A stretch of DNA of 38,140 bases, taken from Bacillota bacterium. Its GTDB lineage: Bacteria; Bacillota; Clostridia; Lachnospirales; Bianqueaceae. The stretch spans positions 1-38,140 of the forward strand of contig JAFRZE010000053.1 in assembly GCA_017442735.1 (NCBI GenBank), given 5' to 3'. The position numbers were made by a program, and so were the translations under genes. The notes beneath the pieces were generated by a model. It ran no database searches. It saw nothing but the letters and a program-made list of their open reading frames with translations, and was not told the origin of the DNA. Within the stretch, counting starts at the first letter, position 1, and each line of letters opens with the position of its first letter. Below are positions 32,488 through 38,140 of this stretch, one piece after another.

Positions 32488-35208
32488 ATGAAAAACAAAC
32501 TTACCGCCGACAGAATCGTCTACCTGGCCGCTCCTGCGGCGGTTACTTTTATCCTTCTGCTGATCTACGCCAAAAACGGTTTTTATCCTTTTGGCATCGG
32601 GACTGTCTCCTGGTGTGATATGGATCAGCAGGTTTTGCCCCTTCTTCTCACTTTCAAGAATATCGTGCGTTCCGGCGGCAGTCTGTTTTACAGCCTTCAA
32701 ATGGGCGGCGGAATGAATTTCTGGGGTGTTTTCTTTTTCTTTCTGGCCAGTCCCCTGCACCTGCTCGTATTGATCGTGCCGGATGCCCGTCTGATGGAGT
32801 TTATGAATATTCTGACGCTCCTGAAGATGGCTCTTTGCGCGCTGACGATGTGCCTGTATCTGAAAAAGCACCATCATCGTCCGCTCCTATGTTTTATTCT
32901 TTCTGTTCTTTACGCTTTTTCCGGTTATCAGATGATGTTCTTCCAGAACACGATCTGGATGGATTGTGCTGTTATTTTCCCGCTTCTTGTTCTTTCATTT
33001 GAAGAACTGGCCGCTCATAAAAAGGCTCGTTTCTATATTCTGATGATCTCCCTGCAGATGATCCTGTGCTATTATATCGGCTACATGGTCATCATCCTGA
33101 CGATTCTTTACTTCACTCTTCTTACGATCACATTGGATAAAGAAAAGCAGGACGGTATATTTCCACGTTTCATAACCGCTTCCCTGATCGCTGCCGGCAT
33201 TACGGCTGTGATCTGGATTCCCAGCCTACTGCAGTTTTTCTCGTCCGGACGTGAAACGTCTATCGTTGAAACACTGGAAAACAAAGATCTGTTTTCTCAT
33301 CTTCAGACAACACTTCCCTTTCTTTTTCCATCGGCCTTTGCCATTATAGCCGTATTCTATGGAATGCTGCATGAACCTGTCCAAAAAGGATTGACAAAAA
33401 ACTATCTTCTTCTGCTCTTCCTTCTTCTGATCCCGATTTTCATAGAGCCTGTCAATACGATGTGGCATACCGGCAGTTATATGAGTTTTCCTGTCCGGTA
33501 TGGTTTTATGCTTGTCTTTTTCCTCATCAGTCTGGCTGCGCATTATCTGGAGAAGATCTCGTTTGTCTCGGTCATTTCTGACCGGATCAGCCGCATTCTG
33601 GTATTTCTGATCCTTCTGCTTATTGTTTTTTTGGGAGGATATCTGACCAGAACATATATTTCGGCACAATTGCCTTCTTTGGTCAATTATACACATCATT
33701 TGTGGGGAAACGCTTCTTCTCTCGTGGGATTAAGCCTTATCGCAATGCTCGAAGGGATCGTTTGTCTGCTGCTTATCAGAGCCGCTTTAAAGGGCTGGCT
33801 TAAACCGATTGCCTTTGGAATTCTTTCTATGTTTCTGATTTGTTTCAGTGTTTGCAACAGCTCGGATGTGTATCTCACCTCAGCCGATTCAGAAAACCAT
33901 GTGGAAGATTATCAGGCAGCCGTCGATCTGGCCGCTTTCAAGTCTGCCGCTGATCAGTCTCTTCCTTTTTACCGGATGAAGATGAAGCAGAAATACTTCC
34001 ACGCGAACACACTTGGATCCCTGGGTTATAACTCTCTTGGTCACTATACTTCGCTGACCAGTCAGTCCTATATGTTTGCCATGAAAAACCTGGGGTATTC
34101 TTCCTACTGGATGGAAGTCGGCGGATACGGCGGAACGCATCTGACAGATGCCTACTTTTCCATAGGCTATCAGGTTGAATGGGCAGATGGAATGAATGCC
34201 CGTTATGCGAATGATACCTATAAGATCACACAAAATCTTTACTATCTGCCGCTTGGTGTCATTTCTGCCGCTTCAAATGACGGCACATGTGGGCTAGAAT
34301 CCAAAACAAGATTTGAGAATCAACAGCTGCTTTGGAGCAAGCTTTTTCCAGAAACCGAAATCGGTCTGACATTGTATGAACCTTCCATGCTTTCCAACTG
34401 TCGTTTTTCCATAGATGAGAACGGTCTTTATCAGCTCCGTCGTGATCATTCCGGTTCTCAATCCTATATACATTATTCCATCGATATCACCGATCCGACT
34501 ACTTTGTATTTTGATTGTTTCGATGAACTGTCCAATCATCTGTCCGAGCATATATATAAGTCTTTCCGTGTCTATATTGATGAGGCCACAATCATAAACC
34601 TTTATCCGACATCCCTGAATAACGGTCTGATCGAGCTGGGAACTTTTGAAAACCAGCATCTTGAAATAGAGGTTGAACTCCTGCAGGCTGTTTCCTGCCG
34701 GTCCTTCGGCATTCTGGGTCTGGATAATTCATTGCTGAAAGAAGCCATTTCATCCTGCCGCACGCTAAATCTTACCACATCATCAGCCCGCTCTCTCCAT
34801 GGTTATTCATCCGATGATGAACCAGGTGGAACCGTTTTCCTCTCTTTGCCTTATGATTCCGGCCTGACACTTCGGATCGACGGAAAAAAAGCTCCCCTTT
34901 CGGAGAGCTTTGATGGTTTTTGTGCTTTTGTCCTTCCATCAGGACATCATGAGATCACGATCTCCTATCTGCCGCCCGGATTTGTTCTCGGGGCTGTCAT
35001 AAGCCTTGTCTTTCTGATCCTGTTTGTTCTGTTCCTTTTCCTGCCGAAACTCCATGAAGTCTATCTGGGCTGCTGCGAAAGGAAAGTCGTGAATCAGATT
35101 TCTATGCTTCTGGTATTACTGGCCGGAATCGTTGTTTTCGTTATGATCTACGTCTTTCCCATGATCATCTTCATCCTGGAAAAACTCAATGTGGCGGAAT
35201 TGATCTAA
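32488..35208 (+). CDS. YfhO-family membrane protein (GT-C type glycosyltransferase-like)
   Basis: The 906-residue protein has about 12 N-terminal membrane spans, a large extracytoplasmic domain (about 480-830), and one or two C-terminal spans. The early CDMDQQVLPLL and MGGGMNFWG segments, the GYQMMFFQNTIWMD loop and the overall plan match the YfhO family. Relatives glycosylate lipoteichoic acid on the outside of the membrane, using undecaprenyl-linked sugar; that role is inferred. The start at 32488 (MKNKLTADR) has AAGGAT formed from the typA stop region; the longer in-frame start overlaps typA and is rejected. Its last 93 nt overlap the convergent TetM-NYN gene on the other strand. Confidence 0.9.
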   Translation: MKNKLTADRIVYLAAPAAVTFILLLIYAKNGFYPFGIGTVSWCDMDQQVLPLLLTFKNIVRSGGSLFYSLQMGGGMNFWGVFFFFLASPLHLLVLIVPDARLMEFMNILTLLKMALCALTMCLYLKKHHHRPLLCFILSVLYAFSGYQMMFFQNTIWMDCAVIFPLLVLSFEELAAHKKARFYILMISLQMILCYYIGYMVIILTILYFTLLTITLDKEKQDGIFPRFITASLIAAGITAVIWIPSLLQFFSSGRETSIVETLENKDLFSHLQTTLPFLFPSAFAIIAVFYGMLHEPVQKGLTKNYLLLLFLLLIPIFIEPVNTMWHTGSYMSFPVRYGFMLVFFLISLAAHYLEKISFVSVISDRISRILVFLILLLIVFLGGYLTRTYISAQLPSLVNYTHHLWGNASSLVGLSLIAMLEGIVCLLLIRAALKGWLKPIAFGILSMFLICFSVCNSSDVYLTSADSENHVEDYQAAVDLAAFKSAADQSLPFYRMKMKQKYFHANTLGSLGYNSLGHYTSLTSQSYMFAMKNLGYSSYWMEVGGYGGTHLTDAYFSIGYQVEWADGMNARYANDTYKITQNLYYLPLGVISAASNDGTCGLESKTRFENQQLLWSKLFPETEIGLTLYEPSMLSNCRFSIDENGLYQLRRDHSGSQSYIHYSIDITDPTTLYFDCFDELSNHLSEHIYKSFRVYIDEATIINLYPTSLNNGLIELGTFENQHLEIEVELLQAVSCRSFGILGLDNSLLKEAISSCRTLNLTTSSARSLHGYSSDDEPGGTVFLSLPYDSGLTLRIDGKKAPLSESFDGFCAFVLPSGHHEITISYLPPGFVLGAVISLVFLILFVLFLFLPKLHEVYLGCCERKVVNQISMLLVLLAGIVVFVMIYVFPMIIFILEKLNVAELI

Positions 35209-37818
35209 AGGGATCTTCTCCTTATTCTCCTGAAGGTTCCAGGCGCCGATCTTTTCACGGATCTCTTTGATCACTTCCCGCATCTCATCTTCAAACTCTC
35301 TGGCGGAAACGCGTACTGCTCCGTGTCCTAACACGATCAGCTGCTCCGCCCCGTCAGATGTAACGACGCGCACATGTCTTTTCGCGCGAAGTTCGTACGT
35401 CGTTCGTTCGATATAGGTATCGGCTGTTTCTGCCTGCCGTGTATAGACGACATACAGCTCGTCATATCGAAGGATATCTTCCACCGGTCTGGGAACATTA
35501 TAAGCGTCAAACACGACGATCAGGATACAGCCTCTGAAGATCTGATAGGCACTGAGCAGCTCCAGCAGCTGATTTCTGGCCGATTCCAGCTGATCTTTGG
35601 CGATCTTTTTCAATTTTTCCCACGCAAAGATAACGTTATACCCATCGACCAGCAAGTATTCCGTTTCCGCTTCCGGGATACGGATCTCGACTTTTTCATC
35701 CGGATCTGTTTTCTTTCGAAAGGTGCTCTTCTCTGTTTCACGAAGAGCATCTTTTTTTGTCTTTCCATAAGTGCGCTCGAAGATCTCCAACAGTTCCTTA
35801 TCCATAGCCAGTGAATCCGCCGATCCGGAAGATTTACGGACAGAAGGTCGAACTTCCGCTTCCTCCTGAACCTTCTTTTCAGACGATTTGGAAAAAGGTG
35901 TCGTCACATGCATCATAGAAGGCACATCATACCATGGAACGATAAACCCGGCACCGTGAGAACAAAAAACGCTGTCCGCGGAGTTGGAAAGATCATCTTC
36001 CGCCCGGTATCCGATCTGTTCGATCACTTCCTCTGAGTTATGACAGACGTCATATCCGCGGGGTGTACAAATTAAACTGCCTTCTCCTTTCGTATACACA
36101 CTGACAGCCATAGGATAGTCCATCAGAGTACTGACAGGTCCGTATCCCTGAATAGTCGCGTTACCACCATGAACCCGGACAGGTTCAAACTTCGCGAAAC
36201 GTTGTTCCAGGTCTGTCATGGCCCGTCCGATCGTCATTTCAGGAACAGTAAGTTCAAAGTCATAATATGGTTCCAGAAGGATAGACCTTGCCTGCATGAG
36301 TCCCTGTCGGACAGCCCGATAAGTAGCCTGCCGGAAGTCACCGCCTTCTGTATGTTTCAGATGTGCTCTTCCTCCCACGATACTGATCTTCATATCTGTA
36401 ATCGGAGAGCCGGTAAGAACACCCTTGAAAACCTTTTCATTCAAATGTGTAAAGATCAGTCGCTGCCAGTTCTTTGCCAGAAGATCCTCACTGACTTTAG
36501 ATTCAAAACTGAGTCCGGAACCTCTTGGTGCTTCTTCCAACAGTAAATGGACTTCCGCATAGTGTCTGAGGGGCTCAAAATGGCCTACCCCTTCTACCTG
36601 GTCAAGAATCGTTTCCCGATAAACGATGCTTCCAGGTCCGAAACTGACATCTGTATGAAACCGTTCTTTCATCAGCCGCTGGATCACTTCCAGCTGGATC
36701 TCTCCCATGAGCTGAACATGCAGCTCAGACAGCTCTTCGTCCCATACGACGTGGAGCGAAGGATCTTCCTGTTCCAGTTTCATCAGATAAGAATGAAGGT
36801 TGTGTATATCCGTATTGGAGATCACCTGATAAGTGATAAAGCTATCCAGCATTGGTGCTTCACTGTCGTTTTCGATCCCCAGTCCCTGTCCGGGACTGGT
36901 CTCCTGAAGTCCGGTCACTACACAAACGGTTCCGGCATCGACAGATGGAACGGCGTCAAATCGATTGCCCGAATACAGACGGATCTGATTTACCTTTTCC
37001 GGTACCGCTAAATCATCCTTTACGGTCTGAAGACTATCCCTTGCCTGAAGTCTGCCTCCGGTCACTTTCATATGTGTCAATCGCTCGCCGGATGAATCAT
37101 AGGTGATCTTGAACACCTTTGCTCCGAACTCTGAAGGATACTCCGGTGTCCGTGTCAGTTGATCCAGCATCCGCATGAAACTCTCTACGCCTTCCAGTTT
37201 TAGCGCCGATCCGAAGAAACAAGGAAACAGAAGTCTTTTGTGGATCAGTTTTCGTTGAAGGGTCTTTGATACAGTTCCTTTTGACAGATACATATCCAGC
37301 GCTTGTTCGCTGAGTGTCGCGATCGCTTCATCCAGAGAATCCGCATCATCATAGGAAACACATCCTTCCGACAGTTTATGATGAAGTTCATCCATCAGTT
37401 CCTGATCCGAAGCATGACCGAGATCCATTTTGTTGATAAAAAGAAAAGTGGGAATATGATATCGCTGAAGCAGTCTCCAAAGTGTGATCGTATGACTCTG
37501 TACACCATCTGAAGCACTGATCACCAGGATGGCATAATCCAGTACCTGCAGCGTCCGCTCCATCTCACTGGAAAAATCCACATGACCCGGCGTATCCAGC
37601 AGGGTCACTTCTGTTTCTTCCGAGAGCATGAATCTGGCCTGCTTGGAAAAAATCGTGATGCCACGCTCTCTTTCCTGAACATCCATATCCAGAAATGAAT
37701 CCTGGTGATCAACACGTCCCAGATGCCGTATGGAACCACTCAGATATAAGAGTGCCTCCGAAAGAGTCGTTTTGCCCGCATCCACATGGGCAAGGATCCC
37801 TATAACTATTTTTTTCAT
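35116..37818 (-). CDS. TetM-like ribosomal GTPase fused to a YacP/Rae1-type NYN nuclease domain
   Basis: The first 630 residues form a ribosomal-protection-type translational GTPase, with AHVDAGKTT (10-18), [13 protein letters not shown] (75-82), NKMD (129-132), EF-G-like domains II-V and LLEPYYDFEL in domain IV. After a charged linker (about 640-715) comes a NYN/PIN-like domain (719-858) of the YacP family, with acidic residues D725 (VDGYN), D771 (FDAYN), D800 (ETADTY) and D822 (TSDG), suggesting an active nuclease. Bacillus YacP (Rae1) cleaves mRNA in the ribosomal A site. The domain IV loop that in TetM reads YSPVSTP is LKHTEGGDF here, so tetracycline resistance is doubtful. The last 30 residues are acidic and overlap the YfhO gene. 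The RBS is weak (GGAAAGAG). It lies next to an rRNA operon with its own promoter. Confidence 0.9.
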   Translation of the reverse strand: MKKIVIGILAHVDAGKTTLSEALLYLSGSIRHLGRVDHQDSFLDMDVQERERGITIFSKQARFMLSEETEVTLLDTPGHVDFSSEMERTLQVLDYAILVISASDGVQSHTITLWRLLQRYHIPTFLFINKMDLGHASDQELMDELHHKLSEGCVSYDDADSLDEAIATLSEQALDMYLSKGTVSKTLQRKLIHKRLLFPCFFGSALKLEGVESFMRMLDQLTRTPEYPSEFGAKVFKITYDSSGERLTHMKVTGGRLQARDSLQTVKDDLAVPEKVNQIRLYSGNRFDAVPSVDAGTVCVVTGLQETSPGQGLGIENDSEAPMLDSFITYQVISNTDIHNLHSYLMKLEQEDPSLHVVWDEELSELHVQLMGEIQLEVIQRLMKERFHTDVSFGPGSIVYRETILDQVEGVGHFEPLRHYAEVHLLLEEAPRGSGLSFESKVSEDLLAKNWQRLIFTHLNEKVFKGVLTGSPITDMKISIVGGRAHLKHTEGGDFRQATYRAVRQGLMQARSILLEPYYDFELTVPEMTIGRAMTDLEQRFAKFEPVRVHGGNATIQGYGPVSTLMDYPMAVSVYTKGEGSLICTPRGYDVCHNSEEVIEQIGYRAEDDLSNSADSVFCSHGAGFIVPWYDVPSMMHVTTPFSKSSEKKVQEEAEVRPSVRKSSGSADSLAMDKELLEIFERTYGKTKKDALRETEKSTFRKKTDPDEKVEIRIPEAETEYLLVDGYNVIFAWEKLKKIAKDQLESARNQLLELLSAYQIFRGCILIVVFDAYNVPRPVEDILRYDELYVVYTRQAETADTYIERTTYELRAKRHVRVVTSDGAEQLIVLGHGAVRVSAREFEDEMREVIKEIREKIGAWNLQENKEKIPLDQFRHIEFFQDEDDHGKDVDHNENNDSGQ

Positions 37819-37838
37819 CTATCTCTTTCCAAAAACCA

Positions 37839-37916
37839 CTAAATGATCTCCAGATCATCCATATCCGACAAAATACCGCGTTCTTCATTAATTCGATCCC
37901 AAAAATAAACCATCAT
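37839..37916 (-). CDS. Possible 25-residue leader peptide of the TetM-NYN gene
   Basis: A short ORF (MMVYFWDRIN… ending DLEII) fills nearly the whole leader of the TetM-NYN transcript, ending 20 nt before the main start codon. It has no Shine-Dalgarno sequence; its ATG coincides with the predicted transcription start, so it would be leaderless. Its end overlaps a 7-bp inverted repeat ATGATCT/AGATCAT (37843-37858), followed by a U-rich stretch. tet(M) has a leader peptide of similar size that controls attenuation, so an analogous device is conceivable. The ORF could also be chance. Confidence 0.3.
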   Translation of the reverse strand: MMVYFWDRINEERGILSDMDDLEII

Positions 37917-37923
37917 AATAACC

Positions 37924-37952
37924 ATTGTAACATTTTCTGAGGAATGATTCAA
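37924..37952 (-). promoter_or_regulatory. Promoter of the TetM-NYN gene
   Basis: Minus strand: -35 TTGAAT (37947-37952), 17-bp spacer, -10 TACAAT (37924-37929). It begins 5 bp after the U-tract of the rRNA operon terminator and leaves a leader of about 100 nt. Confidence 0.8.
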
Positions 37953-37957
37953 TAAAC

Positions 37958-37992
37958 AAAAAAGCCATCTGTCGGATCAACCTTCAGATGAC
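37958..37992 (-). terminator. Terminator of the rRNA operon
   Basis: Minus strand: stem GTCATCTG/CAGATGGC (8 bp, one G·U pair, 13-nt loop) followed by six U (37958-37963), starting about 18 nt after the 3' end of the 5S rRNA. Confidence 0.88.
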
Positions 37993-38010
37993 TTCGTTAG
38001 CATTATAAAA

Positions 38011-38127
38011 GCTGGCAGCCGCCTACTCTCCCAGGCAGTCCCCCACCAAGTACCATCGGCCGCCTCGGTCTTAACCGTCGTGTTCGAAATGGGAACGGGT
38101 GTTTCCCCGAGACGCATCACCACCAGC
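38011..38127 (-). rRNA. rrf: 5S ribosomal RNA
   Basis: The minus strand carries a 117-nt 5S rRNA. Its ends pair (5' GCTGG, 3' CCAGC). It contains the conserved loop sequence CCCGTTCCCATTTCGAACA (in part) and AAGACCGAGGCGGCCGATGGTACT (shortened). A terminator follows directly, so this is the 3' end of an rRNA operon whose 23S and 16S genes should lie to the right of the window. The end positions are set by the terminal helix and may be off by a few bases. Confidence 0.97.
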
Positions 38128-38140
38128 AACTCCCCGAGTA

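Noticed and set aside
35116-37818. Tetracycline resistance gene
   Set aside because: The GTPase part is TetM-like, but the domain IV loop required for drug release in TetM differs and a nuclease domain is attached; there is no mobile element nearby. I treat it as a chromosomal translation factor.

Overview
The window looks like chromosomal DNA of a Bacillota bacterium of intermediate G+C, plausibly from the Erysipelotrichia or Clostridia; I cannot place it more finely. The evidence is the order rpmE–DUF1385–prmC–prfA and comEA…comEC–holA–rpsT–lepA, strong AGGAGG ribosome-binding sites, near-consensus SigA promoters (several TTGNNN-17-TATAAT), lipoproteins with Gram-positive lipoboxes, and a YfhO-type membrane protein. 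The gpr and spoIIP genes that sit between rpsT and lepA in Bacillus are absent, which hints at a non-sporulating organism. Almost everything is on the minus strand, including the 5S rRNA at the right edge, so the replication fork probably runs right to left.

Layout, left to right. (1) 1-7230: an EF-G-like GTPase; the operon rpmE-DUF1385-prmC-prfA (L31, membrane protein, release factor methylase, RF1); a flavin reductase; class II fructose-bisphosphate aldolase. (2) 7230-13290: a divergently transcribed GH29 alpha-L-fucosidase, then the operon ychF-prfC-glnS. (3) 13298-19939: a three-gene accessory cassette between housekeeping genes. It encodes a DUF4062-STAND ATPase-TPR protein, a 165-residue helical protein, and a 1099-residue lipoprotein with a membrane span, 11 HEAT-like repeats and a C-terminal HEYQH zinc-peptidase-like motif. 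(4) 19940-24480: lgt with a long acidic tail, lepA, rpsT, holA. (5) 24483-30491: a competence operon, comEA - response regulator - histidine kinase - GerMN lipoprotein - comEC - holA. (6) 30642-35208: typA and a YfhO-family protein. (7) 35116-37818: a TetM-like ribosomal GTPase fused to a YacP/Rae1-type NYN nuclease domain. (8) 38011-38127: 5S rRNA, the end of an rRNA operon that continues beyond the window.

The main theme is translation. Five translational GTPases of different subfamilies (EF-G-like, RF3, LepA, TypA, TetM-like), the ATPase YchF, RF1 and its methylase, GlnRS, L31, S20 and 5S rRNA lie within 38 kb. The two most promising leads for undescribed biology are the STAND/HEAT-peptidase cassette, which resembles a sensor-executor conflict system, and the TetM-NYN fusion, which would join an A-site-binding GTPase to an A-site mRNA nuclease. 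No tRNA, CRISPR array, insertion sequence or phage gene was recognised, and no gene-free stretch exceeds 300 bases.
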